Shown: positions 22,541 to 32,505, numbered from the stretch's first letter. The stretch: DNA of 34,841 nt from Pseudoxanthomonas sp. (GCA_017745195.1 JAGHZW010000088.1:82574-117414), one strand, 5' to 3'. Program-made: numbers and translations. The notes: generated by a model not told the origin, from the letters alone.

Positions 22541-23056
22541 GTGCGTAACTACGACCTGGAATTCCTGAAGCGCTTTTCGATGGTGATCGGCCTGTTGGCC
22601 CTGGTCACCCTGGGCCTGATCCTGCTGGCCAGGCACCTGCATAACCGCCTGCCCCCCGAGATCTCGCCGACCGCGGTCCGGCGCACGGCCGAGCGCATCC
22701 ACCCGGCCGGCGCGGTCTATGCCGGCAGCACCGGCGCCGCCGCCCAGGCCGCCGCGGCCGCGGCGGCCGCCGCCAAGGCTTCCGCGCAGGTCGCCTACGG
22801 CGGCACCACCGATGGCTCGGTGGTCTTCCAGAACCTGTGCAGCGCCTGCCACGGCAGTGGCGTCGGCGGCGCGCCGACCCTGGACCACTCGCATTGGGAT
22901 GCGCGCATCGCCCAGGGCACCGAGACCCTGCACAAGCACGCCATCGAGGGCTTCACCGGCACCGCCGGGGTGATGCCGCCGAAGGGCGGCAACCCGGCGC
23001 TGACCGACGAACAGGTCAAGGCGACGGTCGACTGGATGATCGCCAACCTGAAGTAA
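22541..23056 (+). CDS. membrane-anchored class I cytochrome c (c5-like)
   Basis: A 171-residue cytochrome c. It starts with GTG at 22541, preceded by AGGA. It has an uncleaved-looking N-terminal membrane anchor (FSMVIGLLALVTLGLILLA, residues about 12-31), then a periplasmic linker with a nine-alanine run. The haem c domain has the C-x-x-C-H site at C100-S-A-C103-H104 (NLCSACHGSG) and the likely axial methionine M145 in GVMPPKGGNPALTDEQVKATVDWMI, the usual c5/c552 C-terminal helix. Such proteins shuttle electrons to terminal oxidases. No oxidase genes are nearby; an intrinsic terminator follows, so it is probably a single-gene transcript. Confidence 0.92.
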   Translation: MRNYDLEFLKRFSMVIGLLALVTLGLILLARHLHNRLPPEISPTAVRRTAERIHPAGAVYAGSTGAAAQAAAAAAAAAKASAQVAYGGTTDGSVVFQNLCSACHGSGVGGAPTLDHSHWDARIAQGTETLHKHAIEGFTGTAGVMPPKGGNPALTDEQVKATVDWMIANLK

Positions 23057-23074
23057 GGCGCCTCAGCACCGTGC

Positions 23075-23098
23075 CAACGCCGCCTCCGGGCGGCGTTG
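23075..23098 (+). terminator. intrinsic terminator after cytochrome c gene
   Basis: A 10-base perfect stem (arm CAACGCCGCC, 23075-23084, with 23089-23098) and a TCCG tetraloop lie 18 bases after the cytochrome stop, followed by TCGTTTCC. The compact GC stem with a short T-rich tail fits a Rho-independent terminator. Confidence 0.75.
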
Positions 23099-23136
23099 TC
23101 GTTTCCACCCTCCGTTCCTCCCATCGAAAGACTGCC

Positions 23137-24879
23137 ATGCACCGCCGTACCCCTGCGCGCGTCCTCCTCGCCCTGCTGCTCGCCGCCACGCCGCTCCTGG
23201 CCGTCGCCGAGGCAGGACCCCGGCTGGCGATCGGGCAGGTGCGGGGACCCGGGCCTTCCAGCCCGATGCTGGGCAAGGCGGTCGTGGTCGAGGGCATCGT
23301 CACCGCCGACTTCCGCGAGGGCCTGGGCGGCTTCTTCCTGCAGGACGACGGCGATGGCGATCCGGCCACCCCTGACGCGATCTTCGTCCAGCTGGCGGCC
23401 GATCCGGCGCCCGAAGACAGCGATCCGGTGCGCGTCGGCAGCCGCGTGCGCATCGAAGGCACGGTCGCCCAGGATGGCGAGCGCGACGACGCCCGCAGCG
23501 TGCTGGTCCCGTCGGCGATCGAACTGAAGCGGCGCGAAGACCTGGAGCGCATCACCCGGCCACGGCTCGCCGCGGCCCCGGCCGACTGGCAGCCGCTGGA
23601 CGGCATGCGCGTGCGCATCGACGCACCGCTGACCGTCACCGGCAGCGACGCGCTCGGCCGCTATGGCGAACTGGCCGTGTCCTTCGATGGCCGCCAGTGG
23701 CAGCCCAGCGAACTGGCGCGTCCGGGCACGGCCGGACACGCCGCGCTGGCCGCCGCGAACGCACGGCAGCGGCTGCTGCTGGACGACGGCAGCGCGCAGC
23801 GCGATCCGGCGCAGGTCGGCTACCTCGCCGGCGCCCCCACCCCGCGCGTCGGCAGCGTGGTCCACGGCGCCGAAGGCATCGTCGAGCGGCGCCACGGCGG
23901 CTGGCGCCTGCAGCTGGTCGCCGCGCCGCGGATCGAGGCCGCGACCCGCCCGTCCGCGCCGCAGGTGCCGGGCAACGTACGCGTGGCTGCGTTCAACCTC
24001 GAGAACCTGTTCGACGGCGACGGCCACGGCGGCGGCTTCCCGACCGAGCGCGGGGCGAAGACGCCGCAGGCGCTGGCGGCGCAGCTGGCCAAGCTGGTCG
24101 CCACCATCCGCGGCCTGGACCCGGACGTGGCCGCGCTGATGGAGCTGGAGAACGACGGCTACGGCGAGGACTCCAGCCTGGCCCTGCTGGTGCGCGAGCT
24201 CAACGCCGACGGCGCGCACTGGCGCTACGTCGACGCCGGCCGCGGGCCGGGCACGGACACGATCCGGGTCGGCATCATCTACCGCGACGAGCGGCTGGTC
24301 GCGCGCGGCAAGCCGGCGGTGCTGGAAGGCGGCCCGTTTGGCGAGCGCAGCCGCGTGCCGCTGGCACAGGCGTTCAAGCGCCGCGGCGGCGGCGAGGAGT
24401 TCGTGGTCGTCGCCAACCACCTCAAGTCCAAGGGCTGCAGCGAAGCCGAAGGTGCCGACCTCGACCGCAAGGACGGCCAGGGCTGCTGGAACGCGCTGCG
24501 CCTGGATTCGGCGCAGCGGCTGCATGCGTGGCTCACGTCCGCGCCGCTGGGCAAGGGCCGCGAACGCATGGTCATCCTCGGCGACTTCAACGCCTACGCG
24601 ATGGAAGACCCGGTGCGCTGGCTGCGCGAGGAAGGCGGCTGGACCGATGCGTTCGTCGCCGCCGGCGTCGAGCGGCCCTACAGCTACGTCTATTCGGGCC
24701 AGAGCGGGCGCCTGGACCACGCGCTGCTGAGCCCGGCGCTGGTGCCGCACCTGCGCGGCGCGGCCGAATGGCACGTCAACGCCGACGAGCCCGACGACGC
24801 CGGTTATGCCGGCCGCAACGTGCCCGGCCCGTGGCGCAGCTCCGACCACGATCCGCTGCTGCTGGGCTTCGACCTGTAA
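23137..24879 (+). CDS. ExeM/NucH-type extracellular endonuclease
   Basis: A 580-residue secreted nuclease. The ATG at 23137 opens a signal peptide (MHRRTPARVLLALLLAATPLLAVAEA); longer in-frame extensions only shadow the cytochrome gene. The first 270 residues include the OB-like GKAVVVEGIVTADF...GGFFLQDD segment found in ExeM and NucH nucleases. From residue about 280 the endonuclease/exonuclease/phosphatase fold appears: VAAFNLENLF (N287 region), VAALMELEND with the metal-binding glutamate, VVVANHLKSKG, MVILGDFNAYAMEDPV (D-x-N), GRLDHALLSPAL and the final SSDHDPLLLGFDL. A conserved cysteine pair flanks KGCSEAEGADLDRKDGQGCWN. These enzymes degrade extracellular DNA for nutrient use or biofilm remodelling. 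Confidence 0.93.
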   Translation: MHRRTPARVLLALLLAATPLLAVAEAGPRLAIGQVRGPGPSSPMLGKAVVVEGIVTADFREGLGGFFLQDDGDGDPATPDAIFVQLAADPAPEDSDPVRVGSRVRIEGTVAQDGERDDARSVLVPSAIELKRREDLERITRPRLAAAPADWQPLDGMRVRIDAPLTVTGSDALGRYGELAVSFDGRQWQPSELARPGTAGHAALAAANARQRLLLDDGSAQRDPAQVGYLAGAPTPRVGSVVHGAEGIVERRHGGWRLQLVAAPRIEAATRPSAPQVPGNVRVAAFNLENLFDGDGHGGGFPTERGAKTPQALAAQLAKLVATIRGLDPDVAALMELENDGYGEDSSLALLVRELNADGAHWRYVDAGRGPGTDTIRVGIIYRDERLVARGKPAVLEGGPFGERSRVPLAQAFKRRGGGEEFVVVANHLKSKGCSEAEGADLDRKDGQGCWNALRLDSAQRLHAWLTSAPLGKGRERMVILGDFNAYAMEDPVRWLREEGGWTDAFVAAGVERPYSYVYSGQSGRLDHALLSPALVPHLRGAAEWHVNADEPDDAGYAGRNVPGPWRSSDHDPLLLGFDL

Positions 24880-24954
24880 GCGGCGGCGCGCCCGGAGATC
24901 GTGGCGCGCGCGCCGGCATCGCTCGCAACCGGCACCGGTGTCTCCACGCCGCCC

Positions 24955-25112
24955 TCGTCCCGGCGCAGGCCTGGACCCGGCATCTTCCGATCAGGCATCA
25001 ACCCTCGCGAATGCGCGGGCCATAAAGCGCCGGATCCGACCGGCGTGGACGTCGCGTGCATCGATGCAGCACGCCATGGCGGGACACCGGGTCCCGGCCT
25101 GCACCGGGACGA
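24955..25112. repeat. REP/MITE-like element bounded by inverted repeats
   Basis: Two 30-base arms (24955-24984 and, inverted, 25083-25112) match at 26 of 30 positions; each begins TCGTCCCGG and contains GCAGGCC then GGACCCGG. The right arm is itself a hairpin, with GTCCCGG and CCGGGAC around CCTGCA. The element fills the gap between the convergent nuclease and amidohydrolase genes. Similar CCCGG-GCAGGCC-CCGGG extragenic repeats are widespread in xanthomonads and other proteobacteria. It may also work as a two-way terminator. Confidence 0.65.
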
Positions 25113-25166
25113 CGGCGGTGAATAGGATCCGCGGAAGAGCCGGGTGCGGACGCACGCGCGTCGCAG

Positions 25167-26510
25167 TCAGCCCGCGCCGCCGTGCAGGTAGTCGAGGCTG
25201 ACCTGCAACAGCGCGCGCAGGCCGACGTCCAGCGACTTCTCGTCGAGCAGGAACTCCGGCGAGTGGTTGCCCGGCGCGGTGGCCGGATCGATCCCCGGCG
25301 TGGTCGAGCCGACGAAGAAGAACATCGCTGGCGCCTTCTGCCCGTACAGCGAGAAGTCTTCCGAGCCCATCTGCAGCGGTGGCTCGAACACGTTGTCCGC
25401 GCCGACCACCGCCTGCAGGCTGGGCAGCATCTTCGCGGTCAACGCCGGATCGTTGATGGTGACCGGGTTGCCCTCGCTGTCGGGAACCTTGGCCTCGACC
25501 CTGGCGCCGTGCGCGGCGGCCACGTGTTCGGACACGTTGCGAAGGTCGGCGAAGATCTTCTCGCGCATGCCCTCGTCGAAGGTGCGGATGGTGCCGATCA
25601 GCTCGACGTCGTCGGGGATGATGTTGTAGCGGATGCCGCCCTTGATCGCGCCGAAGGTCACCACCGCCGGCAGCTTGGCCAGGTCGGTGCGGCGGCTGAC
25701 AATCGTCTGCGCGGTGCCGACCAGGTCGGCGGCGGCGACGATCGGATCGATCCCGCCCCACGGCCGCGAGCCGTGCGTCTGCCGGCCGATGACCTTGATG
25801 CTGAAGCGGTCGGAGGCGGCCATCAGCGGGCCACCGCGCACCGCGATCTGACCGGCCGGCACGCTCGAGAACACGTGCAGGCCGAACACCGCATCCGGCC
25901 TGAAGCCGTCGAACAGGCCCTGCGCCAGCATCATCGACGCGCCGCCGTCCTCGTCGGCCGGCGGGCCTTCCTCGGCCGGCTGGAACACCAGCATCACCTC
26001 GCCAGGCAGGGTGTCGCGCATTGCCACCAGCGCCTTGGCCACGCCGAGCAGGATGCCGGTATGTGCGTCATGGCCGCAGGCGTGCATCACCCCGACCGTC
26101 TCGCCGCGGAACTGCGCGGTGGCCTTCGACGCGAACGGCAGGCCGGTGCGCTCGGCCACCGGCAGCGCGTCCATGTCGGCGCGCAGCGCGATCCTCGGTC
26201 CCGGCTTGCCGCCCTTGATGACCGCAACCACGCCGTGGTGGGCGATGCCGGTCTTCGGCTGCAGGCCCATCTTCCGCAGCTCGTCGGCGACCACCTTCGC
26301 GGTGCGCTCCTCGCGGTTGGACAGCTCCGGGTGCTGGTGGAAGTCGCGGCGCCAGTCGATCACCTGCTGCTGCAGCTGCCTGGCCGCGGCCACCACCTCG
26401 GGGCGTTGCGCGGTGTCGGCACGCGCGGGTCCGGCCAGGTCGAGGGCCAGGGCGCAAGCCAGCAGGGACATGCGCGACAGGGGCATGCGGGAACGGACGG
26501 CCAATGACAT
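25167..26510 (-). CDS. secreted M20-family amidohydrolase
   Basis: A 447-residue dizinc amidohydrolase/carboxypeptidase of the M20D type (hippurate hydrolase, IAA-amino acid hydrolase relatives). It starts at the ATG at 26510 behind AGGAG, with a signal peptide (PLSRMSLLACALALDLAGPARA) indicating a periplasmic or secreted enzyme, unlike many cytoplasmic relatives. Catalytic and metal segments: WRRDFHQHPELSNREERTAKVV, RADMDALPV, GVMHACGHDAHTGILLG (C-G-H-D-A-H), FQPAEEGPPADEDGG with the general-base Glu pair, and QMGSEDFSLYG near the C-terminus. The middle lid domain contains VIGRQTHGSRPWGGIDPI with the catalytic histidine. It cleaves N-acyl amino acids or similar amides; the exact substrate is not predictable. 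Confidence 0.92.
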   Translation of the reverse strand: MSLAVRSRMPLSRMSLLACALALDLAGPARADTAQRPEVVAAARQLQQQVIDWRRDFHQHPELSNREERTAKVVADELRKMGLQPKTGIAHHGVVAVIKGGKPGPRIALRADMDALPVAERTGLPFASKATAQFRGETVGVMHACGHDAHTGILLGVAKALVAMRDTLPGEVMLVFQPAEEGPPADEDGGASMMLAQGLFDGFRPDAVFGLHVFSSVPAGQIAVRGGPLMAASDRFSIKVIGRQTHGSRPWGGIDPIVAAADLVGTAQTIVSRRTDLAKLPAVVTFGAIKGGIRYNIIPDDVELIGTIRTFDEGMREKIFADLRNVSEHVAAAHGARVEAKVPDSEGNPVTINDPALTAKMLPSLQAVVGADNVFEPPLQMGSEDFSLYGQKAPAMFFFVGSTTPGIDPATAPGNHSPEFLLDEKSLDVGLRALLQVSLDYLHGGAG

Positions 26511-26576
26511 CGCGCGACTCCTGGGAATGGTGCGTCGATGCTAACGGTTGCGACGCGCGCTGCGGCGGCCGTCCCC

Positions 26577-26582
26577 TAGAAT
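26577..26582 (+). promoter_or_regulatory. possible -10 box of the TauE/SafE gene
   Basis: TAGAAT lies 53 bases before the ATG at 26636 in the divergent gap. No clear -35 box is visible, so this is a weak call. Confidence 0.3.
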
Positions 26583-26635
26583 GGCCGGGCACGCCCCGTG
26601 TTTCGCGCCGGCGTTGTCTTCCTTGCCGGTGTCCG

Positions 26636-27421
26636 ATGCACGATCTCGCCCTGCAGCTGATGCTGCTGCTGTTCCTCGCCGCGCTGCTGGCCGGTTTCAT
26701 CGATTCGATCGCCGGCGGCGGCGGCATGATCACCCTGCCGGCGATGCTGATCGCGGGCATCCCGCCGCTGCAGGCGCTGGGCACGAACAAGCTGCAGTCG
26801 CTGTTCGGCTCGGCCTCGGCCAGCTGGTCGTATGCGCGGCATGGCCATGTCGACCTGCGCGCGCAGTTGCCGATGGCGCTCACCGCCGCGGCCGGCGCGG
26901 TGGCCGGGGCGCTCGCCGCCACCGTCGTCCCCGGCAGCTGGCTGCGCGGGGGGCTGCCGTTCCTGCTGGTCGGCATCGCCCTGTATTTCGCGCTCAAGCC
27001 GGACATCGGCGCGGTCGAGCGCCACCACCGGATCAGTCCGCGCGTGTTCGGCCTGACCTTCGTCCCGGCGATCGGCTTCTACGACGGCGTGTTCGGCCCG
27101 GGCACCGGTTCGTTCCTGATGCTCGGCTTCGTCGGCCTGGCCGGCTTCGGCCTGCTCAAGGCCACCGCGCACACCAAGTTCCTCAACTTCGGCTCGAACG
27201 TGGGCGCGTTCGCCGTGTTCCTGGCCGGCGGTGTAGTCCTGTGGAAGGTCGGCCTGGTGATGGGCGCCGGCCAGTTCCTCGGCGCGCAGGCCGGCTCGCG
27301 CTTCGCGATGCGCCATGGCACCCGGGTGATCAAGCCGCTGCTGGTGACGGTCTCGCTGCTGCTGGCGCTGAAACTGCTCGCCGATCCGGCGCATCCACTG
27401 CGGCAGTGGCTGGGGCTGTGA
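26636..27421 (+). CDS. TauE/SafE family permease
   Basis: A 261-residue inner-membrane protein of the TauE/SafE (DUF81) family of sulfite/sulfonate or small organic anion exporters. The ATG at 26636 is chosen because it begins directly before the first hydrophobic helix; a longer frame overlaps the amidohydrolase start. The signature first repeat is FLAALLAGFIDSIAGGGGMITLPAMLIAGIPPLQALGTNKLQS, and its second copy is FVPAIGFYDGVFGPGTGSFLMLGFV followed by KATAHTKFLNFGSN, showing the internal two-fold repeat. The gene converges with the aldo/keto reductase, with 34 bases between. Substrate unknown. Confidence 0.9.
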   Translation: MHDLALQLMLLLFLAALLAGFIDSIAGGGGMITLPAMLIAGIPPLQALGTNKLQSLFGSASASWSYARHGHVDLRAQLPMALTAAAGAVAGALAATVVPGSWLRGGLPFLLVGIALYFALKPDIGAVERHHRISPRVFGLTFVPAIGFYDGVFGPGTGSFLMLGFVGLAGFGLLKATAHTKFLNFGSNVGAFAVFLAGGVVLWKVGLVMGAGQFLGAQAGSRFAMRHGTRVIKPLLVTVSLLLALKLLADPAHPLRQWLGL

Positions 27422-27455
27422 TCGCCCCGCCACCACCTGCGCCCATCAACGCGGG

Positions 27456-28454
<999 letters not shown>

Positions 28455-28479
28455 GGCGGGCTCCTGTCCGGGGAAAGAA

Positions 28480-28497
28480 GAGGCGCCAGCGCGCCTC
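28480..28497 (-). terminator. terminator overlapping the purU stop codon
   Basis: On the minus strand GAGGCGC and GCGCCTC form a 7-base stem with a four-base loop, followed by TTCTTTCC. The hairpin begins inside the purU stop codon, an economical Rho-independent terminator placed just ahead of the aldo/keto reductase ribosome site. Confidence 0.6.
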
Positions 28498-29347
28498 AGC
28501 GGAACACGACGGTCTTGTGTCCGTTGAGCAGGATACGGTGCTCTACATGACGGCGGACTGCACGCGCCAGCACCTGCGACTCGATGTCGCTGCCGACCCG
28601 GACCAGGTCGCGCGGGGTCATCGCATGGTCAACGCGGGCGATGTCCTGCTCGATGATCGGACCTTCGTCCAGGTCCGGGGTCACGTAGTGCGCGGTGGCG
28701 CCGATGATCTTGACCCCGCGCGCGTGCGCCTGGTGGTACGGCTGGGCGCCCTTGAAGCTGGGCAGGAAGCTGTGGTGGATGTTGATCGCGCGCCCGGCCA
28801 GCGCCTCGCACAGGCGCGGCGAGAGGATCTGCATGTAGCGCGCCAGCACCACCAGGTCGACCCGCTCGCGCCGGATCAGGTCGATCAGCGCCTGCTCCTG
28901 CTCGTCCCGGTTGGCCGCGTCCACCGGCACGTGGTGGAACGGCACGCCGTAGGACCGCGACAGCGCGGCATAGTCGGTGTGGTTGGACGCGACCGCGGCG
29001 ATGTCCACCCGCAGCTGGCCGCTGTGCGCGCGGAACAGCAGGTCGTTGAGGCAGTGGCCCTGCTTGCTGACCAGCACCAGCAGGCGCGCGCGGCGGCGCG
29101 CGTCGTGGATCTTCCACTCCATTTCGAACTCGCCGGCCAGCTGGCCGAAGCGCTCGAGCAGCGCCGGCAACGCGTCGGCCGCCGGCAGCTCGAAATGCAC
29201 GCGCAGGAAGAAGCGGCCGGTCTCTTCGTCGCCGTACTGCTGGGCGTCGACGATGTTGCAGCCTTCGCCGAACAGCAGTGCGGAAACGCGGTAGACGATC
29301 CCGGTGCGGTCCGGGCAGGAAAGGGCGAGGATGTGGTCGTGGCGCAT
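28496..29347 (-). CDS. purU: formyltetrahydrofolate deformylase
   Basis: A 283-residue PurU, which hydrolyses 10-formyl-tetrahydrofolate to formate and tetrahydrofolate, balancing one-carbon pools and supplying formate for purine synthesis. The ATG at 29347 gives the normal N-terminal ACT domain ([35 protein letters not shown], residues 3-80). The formyltransferase-like hydrolase domain follows: [55 protein letters not shown], and the catalytic N/H/D region [46 protein letters not shown]. Length agrees with E. coli PurU. The frame extends upstream without support. Confidence 0.95.
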   Translation of the reverse strand: MRHDHILALSCPDRTGIVYRVSALLFGEGCNIVDAQQYGDEETGRFFLRVHFELPAADALPALLERFGQLAGEFEMEWKIHDARRRARLLVLVSKQGHCLNDLLFRAHSGQLRVDIAAVASNHTDYAALSRSYGVPFHHVPVDAANRDEQEQALIDLIRRERVDLVVLARYMQILSPRLCEALAGRAINIHHSFLPSFKGAQPYHQAHARGVKIIGATAHYVTPDLDEGPIIEQDIARVDHAMTPRDLVRVGSDIESQVLARAVRRHVEHRILLNGHKTVVFR

Positions 29348-29432
29348 AGGTGCGCCATGGTAGGCGAGCCCGCCCGCGCGCGCAGGCACGGTTGCAGCTG
29401 ATACGGCCACGCGCTCGGCGCCGGGTGGTGTC

Positions 29433-30530
29433 CTATCGGGCGAACACGCCGCGTGCGGCCTGCGGTTCGCAGCGCAGGAACTGCGGCGCCGGCACCAGCG
29501 TGGCGCCCAGCTCGGCCGCCGCGTGCCACGGCCAGCGCGGGTCATAGAGGATGCCGCGGGCCAGCGCGATCGCATCGGCGCGCCCTTCGGCCAGCACCGC
29601 CTCGGCCTGCCGCGGCTGGGTGATCAGGCCGACCGCGATCACCGGCATCGCCACCTGGGCCTTGATCGCCTCGGCGAACGGCACCTGGTAGCCGGGCACC
29701 GCGTCGATCTTCTGCCTCGGATCCAGGCCGCCGCTGGACACGTGGATGAACTGGCAGCCGCGCGCGTCCAGCGCGCGCGCCAGGGCGATGCTCTGGCCGA
29801 TGTCCCAGCCGCCGTCGACCCAGTCGCTGGCCGAGATCCGCACGCCGACCGCGATCTTCTCCGGCACCGCGGCACGCACCGCGTCGAACACGCGCAGTAC
29901 CAGCCGCATGCGGTTCTCCAGCGAACCGCCATATTCGTCGTCGCGCACATTGCTCAGCGGCGACAGGAACTGGTGCAGCAGGTAGCCATGCGCGGCGTGG
30001 ATCTCGATCAGGTCCAGGCCCACGCGCACGGCGCGGCGTGCGGACTCGGCGAATTCGGCGACCAGCGCGTCGATCCCGGCCGCGTCCAGCGCCTGCGGCA
30101 TGCCGTAGCCGGCATCGAACGGCAATGCCGAAGCCGAGACCGTGGTCCAGCCGTCGGGCTGGTCGGCAGGGATCGCGCCACCGCCTTCCCACGGCCGCGG
30201 CGTGGACGCCTTGCGCCCGGCATGGGCCAGCTGGATGCCCAGCGGCATCGGCGACCAGCGCCGCACGCTGGTCACCAGCGCCTTCAGCGCCGCCTCCTGG
30301 TCGTCGTTCCACAGGCCCAGGTCGGCATGGCTGATCCGCCCGCGCGGCTCGACCGCGGTCGCTTCCAGGATCAGCAGGCCGGCGCCGGACAGGGCGAGGT
30401 TGCCGAGGTGGATGTGGTGCCAATCGGTCACGCAGCCGTCGTGCGCCGAGTACTGGCACATCGGGGCGATGACAATCCGGTTGGACAGCTCGAGCGGACC
30501 GAGCGACAGCGGCGAGAACAGCAGGCTCAT
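29433..30530 (-). CDS. Old Yellow Enzyme-family NADH:flavin oxidoreductase (YqjM-like)
   Basis: A 365-residue FMN-dependent ene-reductase. The start at 30530 (MSLLFSPLSLG) suits the family; a GTG four codons earlier is possible, and neither has a strong ribosome site. Hallmarks of the YqjM subclass are the N-terminal LSNRIVIAPMCQYSAHDGCVTDWHHIH with the flavin-tuning cysteine, IQLAHAGRKAST, the substrate-binding pair in IEIHAAHGYLLHQFLSPLSNVRDDEYGGSLENRMR, VGVRISASDWVDGG, and the C-terminal phosphate-binding loop around ADAIALARGILYDPRWPWHAA. It reduces activated C=C bonds; the native substrate is unknown, often oxidative-stress electrophiles. It lies between purU and sir2 on the same strand. 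Confidence 0.93.
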   Translation of the reverse strand: MSLLFSPLSLGPLELSNRIVIAPMCQYSAHDGCVTDWHHIHLGNLALSGAGLLILEATAVEPRGRISHADLGLWNDDQEAALKALVTSVRRWSPMPLGIQLAHAGRKASTPRPWEGGGAIPADQPDGWTTVSASALPFDAGYGMPQALDAAGIDALVAEFAESARRAVRVGLDLIEIHAAHGYLLHQFLSPLSNVRDDEYGGSLENRMRLVLRVFDAVRAAVPEKIAVGVRISASDWVDGGWDIGQSIALARALDARGCQFIHVSSGGLDPRQKIDAVPGYQVPFAEAIKAQVAMPVIAVGLITQPRQAEAVLAEGRADAIALARGILYDPRWPWHAAAELGATLVPAPQFLRCEPQAARGVFAR

Positions 30531-30599
30531 GGGGACGTGCACCGGTGCAAAGAAGGCATTGCAGCGCGCGCGGCGGCGCGCATCAACACTGCCGCTGGA

Positions 30600-31463
30600 T
30601 CACTGCGTCGTGGCGTGCCCGTGCAGTCCGGCGAGCGCCTTCACGCAATCGGCTTCGATCTTCAGCGACAGCAGGCCATCGGCACGGGTCCGGCCGAGAT
30701 TGAGCGCGGCCAGCGGCAGCCCGGCCTCGGCCGCCATCCGCGCGAAGCGGAAGCCCGACCAGACCATCAGCGAGGAACCGACCACCAGCATCGCGTCGCT
30801 GCGCCGCAGGTGCGCCATCGCCGCCTCGACCCGCGCGCGCGGCACGCTCTCGCCATAGAACACCACGTCCGGCTTGAGCATCCCGCCGCAGGCCTCGCAC
30901 GCGGGCACGTCGAAGCCGGAGAAATCCACGCCGTCCAGGTCGGCGTCGCCGTCCGGCGCGACCGCGGCCACGTGCCGCTCCCAGCCCGGATTGCGCGCAA
31001 GCAGCACCTGCTGCAGCTGGGCGCGCGGGGTCCGCGCCCCGCAGCCCAGGCACGCCACCTGGTCGAGGCGGCCGTGCAGGTCGATCACCCGCGTGCTGCC
31101 GGCCTGCTGATGCAGGCCGTCGACGTTCTGGGTGACCAGCGCCTCGATCCGGCCGTCCGCTTCCAGCGTCGCCAGCGCGCGATGGGCCGGATTGGCGCGC
31201 GCGGCGGCGAAGCGCGGCCAGCCGGCAAGGCTGCGCGCCCAGTAGCGGCGGCGGGTCGCCGCCTCGCCGGTGAAGGCCTGGAACGTGACCGGCTGCGCCC
31301 GTTTCCAGCCGCCTTCGGCGTCGCGGTAGTCGGGGATGCCGGAGGACGTGCTGCAGCCGGCGCCGGTGAGCACGAACAGGCGGCGATGGCGCGCGACGAA
31401 GTCGCGCAACGCCGCCACCGGAGCGGCGCCGGTGGGGAACGCGGCAGATGAGGCGATATCCAT
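30600..31463 (-). CDS. Sir2-family NAD-dependent protein deacylase (class II-like)
   Basis: A 287-residue sirtuin. The NAD loop is LFVLTGAGCSTSSGIPDYRD, the catalytic histidine is in VIDLHGRLDQVACLGC, and TQNVDGLHQQAG is the usual NAD/ribose motif. Four zinc cysteines are present in CLGCGARTPR and PACEACGGMLKPDVVFYGESVP. The long zinc loop with DGDADLDGVDFSGFDVPAC and the KPDVVFYGE block resemble class II (SIRT4-like) sirtuins. The start is uncertain: the ATG at 31463 has GAGG too close, and the ATG at 31484 has no clear ribosome site. The stop is 69 bases upstream of the OYE start. Targets are unknown. Confidence 0.92.
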   Translation of the reverse strand: MDIASSAAFPTGAAPVAALRDFVARHRRLFVLTGAGCSTSSGIPDYRDAEGGWKRAQPVTFQAFTGEAATRRRYWARSLAGWPRFAAARANPAHRALATLEADGRIEALVTQNVDGLHQQAGSTRVIDLHGRLDQVACLGCGARTPRAQLQQVLLARNPGWERHVAAVAPDGDADLDGVDFSGFDVPACEACGGMLKPDVVFYGESVPRARVEAAMAHLRRSDAMLVVGSSLMVWSGFRFARMAAEAGLPLAALNLGRTRADGLLSLKIEADCVKALAGLHGHATTQ

Positions 31464-31611
31464 AGCCTCATTGCATGGGGCCATGCAACGCGTGCGCAAG
31501 TGCCGGCGTGCGTGGCCCGCCGCGTCCGCTGACAGCGTTGTCTGATATCGCCGTCACCGGGCGCGCGCTACCATCGCGGCCCATCTGCCCATCGCACAGG
31601 AAGCTTCCATC

Positions 31612-32505
31612 GTGTCGATCAACCAGGAACAGAAGGACCGCATCGCCTCCGGACAGGGTTTCATCGCCGCGCTCGACCAGAGCGGCGGCAGTACGCCCAA
31701 GGCGCTCAAGCTGTACGGCATCGACGAATCCGAATATTCCGGCGACGCGGAGATGTTCGCGCTGGTGCACGCGATGCGCGCGCGCATCGTCACCAGCCCG
31801 GCATTCACCGGCGATCGCGTGCTCGGCGCGATCCTGTTCGAGCGCACCCTCGACGACAGCTTCGGCGGCCAGGACGCGGCCCGCTACCTGTGGGAGACCA
31901 AACGCGTCGTCCCGTTCCTGAAGATCGACAAGGGCCTGGCCGACGAGGCCGATGGCGTGCAGATGCTCAAGCCGATCCCCGGCCTGGCCGAACTGCTTGC
32001 GCGGGCCAAGGCCAAGGGCGTGTTCGGCACCAAGGAGCGCTCGGTGATCAAGGCCAACAACCCGGGCGGTATTGCTTCCGTGCTCGACCAGCAGTTCGCG
32101 TTGGGCCGGCAGGTGCTCGACGCCGGGCTGGTGCCGATCATCGAGCCGGAAGTGGACATCAAGGCGCCGGACAAGGCCGCCATCGAGGTCGAACTGAAGA
32201 AGGGACTGCTGGCCAGGCTGGACACGATCGACCCGGCCACGCCGGTGATGCTCAAGCTGACCCTGCCGAGCGTGGACGGCTACTTCCGCGAGCTGGTGGA
32301 GCATCCGTCGGTGCTCAAGGTGGTGGCGCTGTCGGGCGGCTACAGCCGCGACGAGGCCAATGCGAAACTGGCCCGCAACCCCGGCGTGATCGCCAGCTTC
32401 AGCCGCGCCCTGACCGAAGGGCTGAGCGCGCAGCAGAGCGACGCGCAGTTCGACCAGGCGCTCGACGCGGCGATCGAGTCGATCTACCGCGCTTCGATCG
32501 CCTGA
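31612..32505 (+). CDS. class I fructose-bisphosphate aldolase
   Basis: A 297-residue class I aldolase (bacterial Fda type, about 296 residues), which cleaves fructose 1,6-bisphosphate into triose phosphates in glycolysis and reverses the step in gluconeogenesis. It starts with GTG at 31612, with AGGAAG upstream that lies inside a GGAAGCTTCC palindrome. Characteristic segments: GFIAALDQSGGSTPKALKLYGI, ILFERTLDD, VVPFLKIDKGL, GLVPIIEPEVDI, and the Schiff-base lysine region TPVMLKLTLPSV with K215. The LSGGYSRDEAN turn is the phosphate-binding loop. It is metal-independent, unlike class II enzymes. A perfect hairpin follows. Confidence 0.94.
   Translation: MSINQEQKDRIASGQGFIAALDQSGGSTPKALKLYGIDESEYSGDAEMFALVHAMRARIVTSPAFTGDRVLGAILFERTLDDSFGGQDAARYLWETKRVVPFLKIDKGLADEADGVQMLKPIPGLAELLARAKAKGVFGTKERSVIKANNPGGIASVLDQQFALGRQVLDAGLVPIIEPEVDIKAPDKAAIEVELKKGLLARLDTIDPATPVMLKLTLPSVDGYFRELVEHPSVLKVVALSGGYSRDEANAKLARNPGVIASFSRALTEGLSAQQSDAQFDQALDAAIESIYRASIA

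Noticed and set aside
22795-24849. 684-codon antisense frame opposite the nuclease
   Set aside because: The nuclease frame has signal peptide and catalytic motifs; the antisense frame has none.
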